From Sporolactobacillus pectinivorans (lineage in GTDB: Bacteria > Bacillota > Bacilli > Bacillales > Sporolactobacillaceae), in assembly GCF_002802965.1 (NCBI RefSeq), contig NZ_NXGA01000001.1, positions 2,907,522 through 2,971,521 of the forward strand: DNA of 64,000 bases, written 5' to 3'. Shown in pieces: positions 30,961 to 39,505 of the stretch. The stretch's first letter is position 1, and each line of letters begins with the position of its first letter. Made by a program: the position numbers and the translations under genes. Under the pieces are notes generated by a model. The model did not search any database and was not told the origin of the DNA. It saw only the letters and a list, made by a program, of their open reading frames with translations.

Positions 30961-31284
30961 TCAAATGAAGATCTGTATGATGTTTTCAAAAATGCCGGCA
31001 ATAAAGCTTACTCCCGCCAGGAAAAAGTGGGATACGTGATCCGAGAATGATTGCCCCGCCCCATTGGCATTGCCGGCTCCATGCACTGCATCCGAAGCTG
31101 TTGGCGATTGATTCTGAACAGTGCTCTGCTGCTGATTTTCCTGATGGGGGACTGTTATTGCCGGCACTGCGGTTGCGCCCGTTCCCGGATTCTGCGCATC
31201 ACGCACCGTCACTGCTCCGTACAATGCGCACACAAGCAGTAGAGAAAATACAACGATCAGTTCGATCACCATTCGTTTCAGCAT
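30961..31284 (-). CDS. YqxA-like small membrane protein (DUF3679 position)
   Basis: A 107-aa protein with an N-terminal membrane helix (about 5-25, IELIVVFSLLLVCALYGAV), a polar Gln/Asn/Ala-rich middle and a hydrophobic C-terminus (about 85-107). Its place between gpr and lepA and its layout match B. subtilis YqxA (DUF3679), but the sequence match is only weakly supported by eye. spoIIP, which lies between gpr and yqxA in B. subtilis, is not present here. Function unknown. Confidence 0.65.
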   Translation of the reverse strand: MLKRMVIELIVVFSLLLVCALYGAVTVRDAQNPGTGATAVPAITVPHQENQQQSTVQNQSPTASDAVHGAGNANGAGQSFSDHVSHFFLAGVSFIAGIFENIIQIFI

Positions 31285-31352
31285 ACCACTATCTCCAATC
31301 AGCCAACTAACGGCTTGTCCTTTTACCGGGATTTTATGCAGGAGCGATGGAA

Positions 31353-32432
31353 TTAATGCGTAAAATGACCGACGTTCCCCTGGCTGACCTGCTCATGCAG
31401 CGCGGCGTTCAGCCCCTGAGCAAGGACATTGCCCATTTTCTCAATGAAGAAATCTACTTCTTTTGGGGTTACCATCAGCTGCGTCCCTGAGGCTCCAAGT
31501 GCTTCTTGAATCAGCTGTGCCTTTTCACTTTCATCCAATGTGCCGACAAGTCCAAGAAAAGCCGCCCTTTTCTCCTTGCTTGGCAGCTTCCATTCCCGGT
31601 AATCCCCCTTCTCACCAAACGGTATCCATGAAGGAGCCAGCGATTTTGACGGACGCTTGTCACTCATTTCCTTTTCAAGATGCCGGAGCAACAAATCCAG
31701 CACATCGCTTGTGATCGTGACGGCGTCGACGACGGTTGGGACGCCTACCGCGATTACCGGAATTCCAAGTGTGCCCATGCTTAGCTCTTTGCGGTTATTT
31801 CCAATCCCGGAACCTGGATGAATGCCACTGTCCGCAACCTGTATCGTTGTATTGACCCGCTCGATGGATCTTGCGGCAAGAGCATCGATCGCGATCAGAA
31901 AATCGGGCTTTGTTTTATCGATAACGCCAAGAATAATATCACTTGTTTCAATGCCTGTTACACCCATCACGCCCGGCGTGATGGCACTGACCGGCCGGTA
32001 GCCTTTCTGTACGTTCTGCGGCTGAAGGTCAAAAAGATGCCTCGTCACAAGTACATTTTCAACTACGCTGGGTCCAAGGGCATCCGGTGTCACTTTCCAG
32101 TTGCCAAGTCCGACAATCAGGCAGCTAGCGTCCTCGGGAATGCCAAGCTCTTTGATAAACCGGGCAAAATATTTTGCAAAGACTGTTTCTGTCTTCATCT
32201 CCGCTTCAGTATCGCCGCTCCGCAGTTCCCGCGCCTCAAATGTTAAATAAGAACCAGCCTTTTTGTTCATTTTCGAAGCTGCTTCTCCATCAATTTTCAT
32301 GCGGGTAATTTTGATCCCGTCTTCTTTTTTTTCGTCAACTGTTACGCCGCGGTTTGTTGACGACTTGTCACCGGACTCAATCGCCAGGTCCGTCCTGACG
32401 GTGTAACGATTCAAATCCAATCCTTCAGCCAT
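31353..32432 (-). CDS. gpr: Germination protease GPR
   Basis: Aspartate-type endopeptidase (family A25) that degrades small acid-soluble spore proteins on germination. It is made as a zymogen; the first 7-16 residues, up to around the RTDLAIES segment, are the removed propeptide. Family blocks include [17 protein letters not shown] (about 113-129), [15 protein letters not shown] (about 204-218) and [11 protein letters not shown] (about 228). ATG 32432 with GGGGTGA seven bases upstream gives 359 aa; the frame upstream is open to 32453. A SigG-type promoter precedes it, as expected for forespore expression. Confidence 0.95.
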   Translation of the reverse strand: MAEGLDLNRYTVRTDLAIESGDKSSTNRGVTVDEKKEDGIKITRMKIDGEAASKMNKKAGSYLTFEARELRSGDTEAEMKTETVFAKYFARFIKELGIPEDASCLIVGLGNWKVTPDALGPSVVENVLVTRHLFDLQPQNVQKGYRPVSAITPGVMGVTGIETSDIILGVIDKTKPDFLIAIDALAARSIERVNTTIQVADSGIHPGSGIGNNRKELSMGTLGIPVIAVGVPTVVDAVTITSDVLDLLLRHLEKEMSDKRPSKSLAPSWIPFGEKGDYREWKLPSKEKRAAFLGLVGTLDESEKAQLIQEALGASGTQLMVTPKEVDFFIEKMGNVLAQGLNAALHEQVSQGNVGHFTH

Positions 32433-32472
32433 TCTGCAATTCACCCCATGCAATCAGAATATATTCCGTTAA

Positions 32473-32503
32473 TAGAATGTTCGGTGCCGACAAATTTCAT
32501 TCA
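32473..32503 (-). promoter_or_regulatory. SigG-type forespore promoter of gpr
   Basis: TGAATG (32503-32498), an 18-bp spacer and CATTCTA (32479-32473, one mismatch to CATAMTA) match the SigG pattern. The -35 lies four bases from the -35 of the divergent rpsT promoter. Confidence 0.65.
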
Positions 32504-32507
32504 TTCA

Positions 32508-32536
32508 TTGCAAAAGAGCAGCGGCTTTGGTACAAT
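32508..32536 (+). promoter_or_regulatory. SigA-type promoter of rpsT
   Basis: TTGCAA (32508-32513), 17 bp, TACAAT (32531-32536) with an extended -10 TGG. Confidence 0.75.
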
Positions 32537-32571
32537 ACACTTTGTCAGAATTAATCTCTGCTTATGTGAAT

Positions 32572-32616
32572 GGCTGCATCATCCGGAACAATCTTCGTTC
32601 CTGCAGCCTTTTATTT
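32572..32616 (+). promoter_or_regulatory. Possible attenuator hairpin in the rpsT leader
   Basis: The roughly 110-base rpsT leader holds a two-part stem: GGCTGC/GCAGCC outside and GGAAC/GTTCC inside, followed by TTTTATTT. This looks like an intrinsic terminator 40 bases before the start codon and could mediate autoregulation by S20. Confidence 0.5.
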
Positions 32617-32655
32617 ATGATTGGCCGGGAATTTGAGGATTTGGAGGTGAAAGGA

Positions 32656-32922
32656 ATGCCAAATATTAAATCAGCAATTAAACGCGTGAAAAAAGGTGAA
32701 GCAAATCGCCAGCATAATGTGCAGTTTAAATCGGCGATGCGCACCGCAATTAAATCGTTCAATGAAAAAGTTGATGAAAAAGATGTTGAGGGCGCAAAAA
32801 CAGCTTTTCTTGCTGCAACTCAGAAAGTTGACAAAGCAGCGACAAAGGGCCTGATTCACAAGAATAAAGCGTCTCATGAAAAATCGAGACTTGCCAAGAA
32901 AATGAACGGTCTGAATGCGTAA
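32656..32922 (+). CDS. rpsT: 30S ribosomal protein S20
   Basis: Helical 16S-binding ribosomal protein of 88 aa, beginning [20 protein letters not shown] and ending with the conserved [22 protein letters not shown] 32656 follows TTGGAGGTGAAAGG; the open frame upstream to 32527 is leader. It is divergent from gpr and convergent with holA, as in B. subtilis. Confidence 0.97.
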   Translation: MPNIKSAIKRVKKGEANRQHNVQFKSAMRTAIKSFNEKVDEKDVEGAKTAFLAATQKVDKAATKGLIHKNKASHEKSRLAKKMNGLNA

Positions 32923-32929
32923 TTCAGAC

Positions 32930-32971
32930 AAAAAAGGGACCCCGCAGAAATTAGCCGGGATCCCTTTTTTT
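32930..32971. terminator. Bidirectional terminator between rpsT and holA
   Basis: GGGA/TCCC and CCCG/CGGG stacked stems with A- and T-runs on both sides; the T-run overlaps the holA stop codon. Confidence 0.85.
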
Positions 32972-33944
32972 ATGCCGCAGCTGAAACGCTGTGAATGAGC
33001 AGTTCCAGCGCGAGCAGCTTATCTGCCCCACCTGTCTTGATCATGTAATCCGTCTCCGCACACCGGGCCAGCACACTTTTGAGACTTTCCGGACTGTACC
33101 GTTTTGCCTGTTCCACTGCAAGTTTAACTGCGTAAGGATGAACACCGATCTTTGCGGCAATGCTGTTTTGTGTATATCCGGCCTGATGATAATAAGATAC
33201 CTGATAAACAATCCTGAACTGACGTTCAAGCAGCGCCAGAAGCTTCAGCGGTTCTTCCTTCATGCTGACCAGTTCATGAAGCAAGTGAAGTGCATCGGCT
33301 GTCCGCCTCTTCATGACTTGATCAACAAGGAGAAAAACATTGGTCTCAAGTGACCGGGAACCTATTTCCAGAACAGCTGCCCCGTCGATCGGCCGGTCTG
33401 CACCGCAATACTGAGCGCATTTTTCAACTTCATTGGCCAGCCGGGCAAGGTCCTGCCCGACGGAAGCGACCAGCTGGTCATGTCCGCTTCGCGTATAGAC
33501 CGCACTGAAACGCGCCGCCACGTTTTCCATCAGACGATAAAGTGTTGCATCAGTCAACTGAGACAGCTCATAAACCTTTGCCGTCTTTTCAAGGGCCTTT
33601 ACTGCTTTTTTCCGCCGATCCAGTTTTTCATATGGAGCGGAGATAAGAAGCACGGTATCGGGTGAAGGATGCTCAAGATAATGCTCGAGAGCCGGCAGGT
33701 GCTGTTCAATTTTTGCTTTTGCTTTTTCTGCAGTCAGAAAAAAGGGATTGTCGATTACCACAACCTTTCTCTCACCGATAAATGGTACGGTTTCCGCATC
33801 TTCAAGAGCCTGTTCAAGCGGAATGTCAAACATATCATAGCGGGAAAGATTGAAATCCTGCTCTTCTTCCGCCAATGCCTCACGTACAATATTTTTTTTC
33901 ATTAATCGAATCAGATAATCCTGGGTCCCATATAAAAGGATCAC
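32970..33944 (-). CDS. holA: DNA polymerase III subunit delta (HolA/YqeN)
   Basis: Clamp-loader delta subunit that opens the sliding clamp. The AAA-like N-terminal domain starts ILLYGTQDYLI and has the family block FNLSRYDMFDIPLEQALEDA (about 31-50); the collar domain is C-terminal (QNSIAAKIGVHPYAVKLAV). The first standard start is GTG 33944, giving 324 aa, but homology to Bacillus YqeN predicts about 17 more residues. The frame is open upstream (QKKSADLSIQKPLAPV) to a CTG at 33995, which has GGGGG at a suitable distance, so translation may begin at a non-standard codon there. Confidence 0.9.
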   Translation of the reverse strand: MILLYGTQDYLIRLMKKNIVREALAEEEQDFNLSRYDMFDIPLEQALEDAETVPFIGERKVVVIDNPFFLTAEKAKAKIEQHLPALEHYLEHPSPDTVLLISAPYEKLDRRKKAVKALEKTAKVYELSQLTDATLYRLMENVAARFSAVYTRSGHDQLVASVGQDLARLANEVEKCAQYCGADRPIDGAAVLEIGSRSLETNVFLLVDQVMKRRTADALHLLHELVSMKEEPLKLLALLERQFRIVYQVSYYHQAGYTQNSIAAKIGVHPYAVKLAVEQAKRYSPESLKSVLARCAETDYMIKTGGADKLLALELLIHSVSAAA

Positions 33945-34153
33945 AGGCGCCAGCGGCTTCTGTATCGACAGATCCGCGGATTTCTTCTGTGGCAGTTTGA
34001 ATCATCCCCCAGTTGAGCTGAGCGAAGGAAAGTACATGCCCCGCTCTTTCCCCGATTGCTTTTCACACTCTTTACTTTACCGTCTCTCGTGTTGGTTGAC
34101 AAGAATGCCGGGACACAACGGGGCGGAAATTGGCTATCCATAAAACTGAAGAT

Positions 34154-34187
34154 AAAAAAAAGGGAGGGCCGTCTTTGGCCGATCCCT
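34154..34187 (-). terminator. Terminator downstream of comEC
   Basis: AGGGatcGGCC/GGCCctCCCT stem followed on the minus strand by eight T, 138 bp after the comEC stop. Confidence 0.75.
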
Positions 34188-34196
34188 GTTATATAT

Positions 34197-34244
34197 GAAC
34201 GTCGGACTGGCGGGGCCTAGGACAGCGCCTGTCTGACGATGTTC
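34197..34244. repeat. Large imperfect inverted repeat in the comEC-holA gap
   Basis: GAAC-CGTC-GAC-GGCG pairs with CGCC-GTC-GACG-GTTC, interrupted by single mismatches, around a 13-base loop. It lies between the comEC stop and the terminator. The roughly 330-bp gap (33996-34324) holds this dyad and the terminator and no gene that I can see. Confidence 0.55.
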
Positions 34245-34324
34245 GTTTCTTTCTCTATGTTATCCTATGATCGGGCAAAGTATGGGTGACAACTCTTGTC
34301 ATCTGCAATAAATAATGGAAATCC

Positions 34325-36649
34325 TTATCTGAGAAAGTCGGCTGCAGTCATGATCCGGATCACCTGACGATCGGAAAACTGAAATTGTATGGCGCCTGTC
34401 TGATCCGTTCTGAATATACGTACTTTATGATTTTTCAGCAACTTAATAACTTCAGGATGAGGATGGCCATATCGGTTATTTTTCCCGCACGAAACGATTC
34501 CGATTGATGGATCCACCTTTTCCAGCCATTTCTCAGAAGTAGAGGTCCTGCTCCCGTGATGCCCGAGTTTTAGAATGTCGGAACGAATATCAGGATAACG
34601 TTCCAGCAGCCGCTGTTCACCTTTTACTGGAAGATCCCCGGTAAACAGCCATTCTTTTCCTCCAAGCAATGTCCGGATAACAATCGAATTGCCATTGCTG
34701 TCGCTCGAATATGTTATTGGGGACAAGACGTGAAAAATGGAATTTCCGATTTTCAGGCTGTCCCCTGACTTTAAAATACTCAGTTTGCTTCCCTTATCTA
34801 ACGCTTGATCAAACGTATTCAAATCCGAACGGTCCGGCTTGAAAAAGGGGCTGACTACTATTTGGCGAACAGGAACTTTTGCCAACACACTTTTCATTCC
34901 GCCAATGTGGTCAAAATCCCTGTGCGTCAGGACGGCTGCATCCAGTGTATTGATCCGGAGGGCAAGCAGCTCATGGAGCACAACGTCGCGCCCTACTTCA
35001 TACGGTTTATTCCGGATCTGCCACTTTTTCTTCGGGTATGGCATCGTCCCTCCGCTGTCAATCAGAACAGCTCCCTGCCTGTGAGGCAAACGGATCAAAA
35101 TACTGTCGCCTTGTCCTACATCAAGAAAAGTCACTGAACCATACGGATCGATGAAATCAGACATGTAAACCATACCGTAAATCAGCAGAAAAGACAGCGC
35201 CGGCAATCCCGCGACCCAAACCTTGCGTGATTTTTCCCAGACCAGTAAGGCCGCAGCAAAAATCAACAGGGCTGAAATAAGCATCCATGGTACCATAGCG
35301 CCATAATTCATCTGAAAATAAGGATGCTGATACAGATACAGCAGGACCCGATGCGGCAGATAAAGAAATAAATCCATTACAAAAGACATGAGAGATGTCG
35401 CGGCAGGCAGAACTGCCGCTATAACATAAGTTGCTACTGATAAAGGGAGGATAACTAAGGTCATATAGGGAACGAAAAAAATACTGAGAAGAAAACCGAT
35501 AAAGGAGAATTGGTAAAAATGGTATACTGCGATCGGGAATGAGGCAATTTCACTGACCATGGAAAGCATGAAAGTGCGGCCCAAGGAAGATTTATATCTT
35601 TTTAAAATAACCGGGCCGGCAATAAGAACCATAAAGGTTACCGCAAAAGAAAGTTGAAACCCGAGATCAAATACCACTTTAGGGTCGCAGAAAACCATAA
35701 TCAAGCAGGAAATGGAAAGCACGTCCGTCGTCCGCAGGTTTCTGATCTTCACTATCCCCGCTGCAAGCACCATCCCCGCGGTCAGCCCCGAACGGACGGC
35801 GGAGGGCCCTGCGCCTGCCAGAAAAACGTAAACAGGGATGAGCAGCAATAAGACAAGGCAGGCGTATTCTCTGACTAATCCAAGCCGGCGTGCCGCATAG
35901 TATAGAAAACCAAAAATGGCTGCAATGTGCATGCCTGAAACAACAAGAAGATGGACAAGGCCAAAAAGGCAGTAAGCATCATAAAGATCAGGGTCCATGC
36001 TACTATCGTAACCGAAAATCAGGGCATTCATTATATCTGCGCCGATGGGGGAAAATCCGTCCCGAATCCGTTCAATCTCACTTTGTCTGAACCGGTTCAG
36101 ATGGTCTAACAGCGTTAATGACGATTCAAGGCAGCGGGGCGGCCCCTCGGCTTTCAACAGCCAGAAAATATGTTTATTTTCAAGATAAGACCGATAATCA
36201 AATGCATGAAAATTTGAGGGATCCGGCGGCCTTTCAAGCTGACCGGAAAGACGGCAGGTTAATCCGGGACGAAGCCGATGCATCAGTTGCTTTTTAATCG
36301 CTTCATTCGGTAATTTGATGGAGGCCTTAACACTTTCTCCGGACTCTGTCTGCAGCGTGTAAGTCAGAAGATCGCCATCGAACAGCGGAATGTCCTTGAT
36401 CTTCCCTACAAATATTTTTTGATCCGGCGGCAGTCTGGTCCCATTTGCCTGAAAAAGTTGCACATCGCTGAAAAGAGCCAGAATGATGATTAAGAAGGCG
36501 GCTAGCAGACGGATCTGTTTTACAGCCAGAAGGTAGGTGCAATAGGAAAAAAGCAGGAAAACCGGTACGTCTGGATGACGCCCTGCGGCTGCCCAGCTTA
36601 CAAGGCAGGCACAGAGGGCAATCAGATGCCATTTTGATACAAAAGGCAT
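34325..36649 (-). CDS. comEC: DNA internalization channel protein ComEC/Rec2
   Basis: Membrane channel for single-stranded DNA uptake in natural transformation. Order: N-terminal helices and OB-like external domain (about 1-190), the Competence domain of membrane helices with LVVSGMHIAAIFGFLYY (about 233-249), and a C-terminal metallo-beta-lactamase-like domain (about 500-774) with FLDVGQGDSILI and VLTHRDFDHIGG (about 572-583). Length 774 aa is full size with no disruption, so the uptake channel looks functional. It follows comEB without a gap. Confidence 0.95.
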   Translation of the reverse strand: MPFVSKWHLIALCACLVSWAAAGRHPDVPVFLLFSYCTYLLAVKQIRLLAAFLIIILALFSDVQLFQANGTRLPPDQKIFVGKIKDIPLFDGDLLTYTLQTESGESVKASIKLPNEAIKKQLMHRLRPGLTCRLSGQLERPPDPSNFHAFDYRSYLENKHIFWLLKAEGPPRCLESSLTLLDHLNRFRQSEIERIRDGFSPIGADIMNALIFGYDSSMDPDLYDAYCLFGLVHLLVVSGMHIAAIFGFLYYAARRLGLVREYACLVLLLLIPVYVFLAGAGPSAVRSGLTAGMVLAAGIVKIRNLRTTDVLSISCLIMVFCDPKVVFDLGFQLSFAVTFMVLIAGPVILKRYKSSLGRTFMLSMVSEIASFPIAVYHFYQFSFIGFLLSIFFVPYMTLVILPLSVATYVIAAVLPAATSLMSFVMDLFLYLPHRVLLYLYQHPYFQMNYGAMVPWMLISALLIFAAALLVWEKSRKVWVAGLPALSFLLIYGMVYMSDFIDPYGSVTFLDVGQGDSILIRLPHRQGAVLIDSGGTMPYPKKKWQIRNKPYEVGRDVVLHELLALRINTLDAAVLTHRDFDHIGGMKSVLAKVPVRQIVVSPFFKPDRSDLNTFDQALDKGSKLSILKSGDSLKIGNSIFHVLSPITYSSDSNGNSIVIRTLLGGKEWLFTGDLPVKGEQRLLERYPDIRSDILKLGHHGSRTSTSEKWLEKVDPSIGIVSCGKNNRYGHPHPEVIKLLKNHKVRIFRTDQTGAIQFQFSDRQVIRIMTAADFLR

Positions 36650-37228
36650 TTAACCCCCACGAGAAAAAAGCTTTTCTGCCTGATCGTGTAAATCCTGCAT
36701 TTCCTCTTTTCCCGCTCCGCTATTTTCCAACCTTTTGAACAACTCCGAAATATAGGCAACCTGCTTTTCTGACAGATCCTCTTCTTTCAGCTCAAAAAAG
36801 TTGTCAAAAGGCACTTTCTGCACCTTTACTTTTGCCATTTGAAAAAGTTCTGCCGCGTACGGGTGATTTTTATAATCTTTAGCATAATAGACGCTGCGGA
36901 TGCCGGCCTGGATGATTGCTTTACAGCACTGGATACACGGATAATGGGTGACATAGATTTCCGCTCCGTCTGTTGATTCGCCGAATTTGGCACATTGAAG
37001 GATCGCGTTCATTTCAGCATGAATGGTGCGTGCACAATGCCCGTCAATCATATAACAGCCCTCGTCAATGCAATGTACACCGCCCGATATGGAGCCATTG
37101 TAGCCGCCGGCAATAATCCTTTTGTCGCGGACAATCGTTGCACCGACGACGAGGCGCTTGCAGGTGCTTCTGGATGCCAGCAGATGGCTTTGAGCCATAA
37201 AATACTGATCCCAGGATAATCTTTTCAT
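36650..37228 (-). CDS. comEB: ComE operon protein 2, dCMP deaminase family
   Basis: Zinc deaminase of the dCMP/ComEB family. The catalytic motif TIHAEMNAILQ (about 68-78) and the zinc cysteines in THYPCIQCCKAII (about 94-106) are intact, so it is likely an active dCMP deaminase; in B. subtilis the gene is not essential for competence. It is 192 aa, with a C-terminal extension beyond the deaminase core. The product ends exactly where comEC begins. Confidence 0.94.
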   Translation of the reverse strand: MKRLSWDQYFMAQSHLLASRSTCKRLVVGATIVRDKRIIAGGYNGSISGGVHCIDEGCYMIDGHCARTIHAEMNAILQCAKFGESTDGAEIYVTHYPCIQCCKAIIQAGIRSVYYAKDYKNHPYAAELFQMAKVKVQKVPFDNFFELKEEDLSEKQVAYISELFKRLENSGAGKEEMQDLHDQAEKLFSRGG

Positions 37229-37267
37229 TCTTCCAACTTCCCTTCCGGTTACTCTTATCCGACAGTT

Positions 37268-37273
37268 ATTGTA
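37268..37273 (-). promoter_or_regulatory. Possible -10 of an internal promoter before comEB
   Basis: TACAAT with an extended TGA directly upstream on the minus strand, 40 bp before comEB; the -35 is poor. It lies in the 136-bp comEA-comEB gap, which is long for this operon. Confidence 0.3.
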
Positions 37274-37364
37274 TCAGAATACAGACAAAAAAACCTGCAG
37301 AAGCCAAATGATCGATCAAAAAACGCTATTTTTTTGATCTACATAGAAGCTCTTTTCGCTCTTT

Positions 37365-38027
37365 TCACTGGGCCGTTGCCTCCGGTTTGATCTTTTCAAG
37401 GGATTTTTCTCCAATTCCGGAGACGTTGGTCAGATCGTCAACCGATTTGAACGGCCCATGCTCCTCCCGGTACTGTAAAATTGCTTTTGCTTTTGCCGGC
37501 CCTATCCCGGAAAGATTCTGAAGGTCCGTTTCATCTGCCGTATTGATGTTCACTTTCGGCTGCCCTCCAATATTGCCTGATACTGTACTAGTCCCGGAAG
37601 AAGCAGTCCCGCCGGCAAAACCTTTCGGCACATCCTGCCCTTTTTCCGGGACGTAGACAACCATTTCATCCGATATTTTTTGGGCCAGATTAATTTTATC
37701 CCGGTCTGCCTTATCTGCAAGACCGCCGGCTTTATTTATTGCGTCGCTGACGCGGTCTGCAGGACTCATTCGGTATATTCCCGGTTTTCTGACTGCACCT
37801 TTCATATCTACAATGATTTCCGGTGCAGACTGTGCCTGCTTCACAACGTTTTTTACCGGCGAAGATTTTTCTGCCTTCTGCCCAAACGAAAAATAAGTTT
37901 CAGCCTTTTTGGTATTTGCTGCTTTTTCCGAAGCGGTGTACTGCCTTAAGAACAGCACAATCAGCAGGCAAAAAACAACTGCAACAAGTATCAGCCATAT
38001 CTTGTATTTTTTCCATATTCTATCCAT
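37365..38027 (-). CDS. comEA: Competence protein ComEA (DNA receptor)
   Basis: Membrane-anchored DNA-binding receptor for transformation. One N-terminal membrane helix (about 8-27), a linker, an SLBB-like domain (IIVDMKGAVRKPGIY, about 68-82), a Ser/Gly/Thr linker, and a C-terminal helix-hairpin-helix DNA-binding domain (NINTADETDLQNLSGIGPAK, about 164-183, and VSGIGEKSLEKI). ATG 38027 places the helix close to the N-terminus, as in other ComEA proteins; ATG 38045 is also in frame. Divergent from comER. Confidence 0.94.
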   Translation of the reverse strand: MDRIWKKYKIWLILVAVVFCLLIVLFLRQYTASEKAANTKKAETYFSFGQKAEKSSPVKNVVKQAQSAPEIIVDMKGAVRKPGIYRMSPADRVSDAINKAGGLADKADRDKINLAQKISDEMVVYVPEKGQDVPKGFAGGTASSGTSTVSGNIGGQPKVNINTADETDLQNLSGIGPAKAKAILQYREEHGPFKSVDDLTNVSGIGEKSLEKIKPEATAQ

Positions 38028-38169
38028 TGGCTCACGTCCAATCATTCAATAAAAATAAATTGTTGTGATAAACATCGTCCGAGAACAACTACCTTCCGAT
38101 GCCGGAATAATTTCTGCACGCGTCACATATGGTTCAGAAGGGATAGCGATAAGATCGAGGTGAAAACTG

Positions 38170-38997
38170 ATGAGGATCGGAGTCATTGGAACAGGAAATA
38201 TCGGATCACTGATCGTCGGTGCGCTGATCCGGAGCAAATCCGTAAAAGCAAAAAGTATTTTTGTGACAAATCGCACGAAAAAAAAAGCATCTGACTTGGC
38301 AGCCAAATATCCCGGAGTGAAAATTTGCGGCTCGCCAGAAGAAACGGTCCGCCGTTCGGATACTGTTTTTCTATGTGTCAAACCGCCGCAGTTTTTTTCT
38401 CTGCTGCAGCCGCTGCGCGGTGTCTGGTATCCGGAGCAACTTGCGATATCAGTCACCAGCCCGATCAGTATTTCTCAGCTTGAGAAGTTGATACCCTGCC
38501 ACACGGCAAGAGTTGTTCCAAGCATTTTGAATCAGGCTCTTTCGGGAAACACGCTCGTAACATTTGGTACGAGCATGAATGACCATCAAAAATATAAACT
38601 TTGGAATTTGCTCGGAAATTTTTCACAGCCAATAGAAATCAGCGAAGAGAACATCCGTGTGGCTTCAGATCTTTCCAGCTGTGGTCCGGCCTTTCTTTCT
38701 TACGTACTTGAAAAAATGATTGAAGGTGCCGTGCAGTCAACATCTATATCAAAAAAAGAGGCAACTGAGCTGACGACAGAAATGGCCATCGGCTTTGGGA
38801 AGCTGCTTGATAAGAGAAACTTCACGCTTACGGAATTACGTGATAAGGTTACCGTAAAAGGCGGTGTAACGGGGGCAGGTCTGACCGTTTTAAAACAGGA
38901 ATATCATGGAGTGTTTGAACATCTCTTTGAAGCGACCCAGAAGAAATTTCTCGAAGATCATCTTGCTTTGGATCCCTTCTTTGAGAAACTCGACTGA
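38170..38997 (+). CDS. comER: Late competence protein ComER
   Basis: Pyrroline-5-carboxylate reductase family protein of 275 aa, encoded divergently from comEA as in Bacillus. The Rossmann motif GVIGTGNIGSLIVGAL (about 4-19) and the P5CR C-terminal block KVTVKGGVTGAGLTVL (about 226-241) are present. It is not needed for competence in B. subtilis, and a link to sporulation or biofilm signalling has been reported in relatives; the substrate is not established. GAGGTG lies seven bases before ATG 38170. Confidence 0.92.
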   Translation: MRIGVIGTGNIGSLIVGALIRSKSVKAKSIFVTNRTKKKASDLAAKYPGVKICGSPEETVRRSDTVFLCVKPPQFFSLLQPLRGVWYPEQLAISVTSPISISQLEKLIPCHTARVVPSILNQALSGNTLVTFGTSMNDHQKYKLWNLLGNFSQPIEISEENIRVASDLSSCGPAFLSYVLEKMIEGAVQSTSISKKEATELTTEMAIGFGKLLDKRNFTLTELRDKVTVKGGVTGAGLTVLKQEYHGVFEHLFEATQKKFLEDHLALDPFFEKLD

Positions 38998-39130
38998 TCA
39001 CCGGCCAGTCCGAAAAAAGCGTCAAAAGGGGAACACATTAATATATATTCCCGCCGCAGTTACCGGATTCCTTGTTGCAAATGTGTCGGTTCAGTGAACT
39101 GATCGTGCATGCTCCTGCTCCGATAAATTT

Positions 39131-39166
39131 GGAAAAAAAGCCGCTGATTACAGCGGCTTTTTTTCC
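39131..39166. terminator. Perfectly symmetrical terminator overlapping the rsfS stop
   Basis: A 16-bp perfect inverted repeat from GGAAAAAAAGCCGCTG with a 4-base loop. The rsfS stop codon (39148-39150) lies in the loop and its last codons form one arm. It also serves comER (+). Confidence 0.9.
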
Positions 39167-39501
39167 AAAGTATATAGAGGGGCGTCTCCCCATAATTTTT
39201 CCAATTGATAATAATCCCGTTCGTCTCTGTGAAAAACATGAGCGACAATATCGCCCATATCAATGAGCACCCAGCGCGCCTTATCATAGCCTTCCATTCG
39301 GTGAACAGTCAGTCCTTTTGTTTCGGCGGTTTTCTTTAAGGCCGTCGAAATAGCCTGTACTTGTTTTTCCGAATCGCCGTGGCAAATGATGAAGTAGTCT
39401 GCCATGATGGAGATACCCTTCATCTTAAGAATGACAAGATCCTGAGCTTTCTTGTCATCTGCGGCTTCCGCCAGATATTTAACCCATTCTTCACTGTTCA
39501 T
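39148..39501 (-). CDS. rsfS: Ribosome silencing factor RsfS
   Basis: Binds ribosomal protein L14 and blocks subunit joining during starvation. The 117-aa protein has the family blocks DYFIICHGDSEKQVQAI (about 35-51), EGYDKARWVLIDMGDIVAHVF (quoted in part: KARWVLIDMGDIVAHVF, about 77-93) and YYQLEKLWGDAP. The last residues EKKPL are encoded inside the terminator stem. It is the last gene of the yqeG-to-rsfS operon, 4 bp after yqeK. Confidence 0.96.
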   Translation of the reverse strand: MNSEEWVKYLAEAADDKKAQDLVILKMKGISIMADYFIICHGDSEKQVQAISTALKKTAETKGLTVHRMEGYDKARWVLIDMGDIVAHVFHRDERDYYQLEKLWGDAPLYTLEKKPL

Positions 39502-39505
39502 TCAG

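Noticed and set aside
37314-37339. GATCAAAAAA/TTTTTTGATC palindrome between comEA and comEB
   Set aside because: The stem is almost all A-T and there is no separate T-run, so it is unlikely to be a terminator; it may be chance in an A-T-rich gap.
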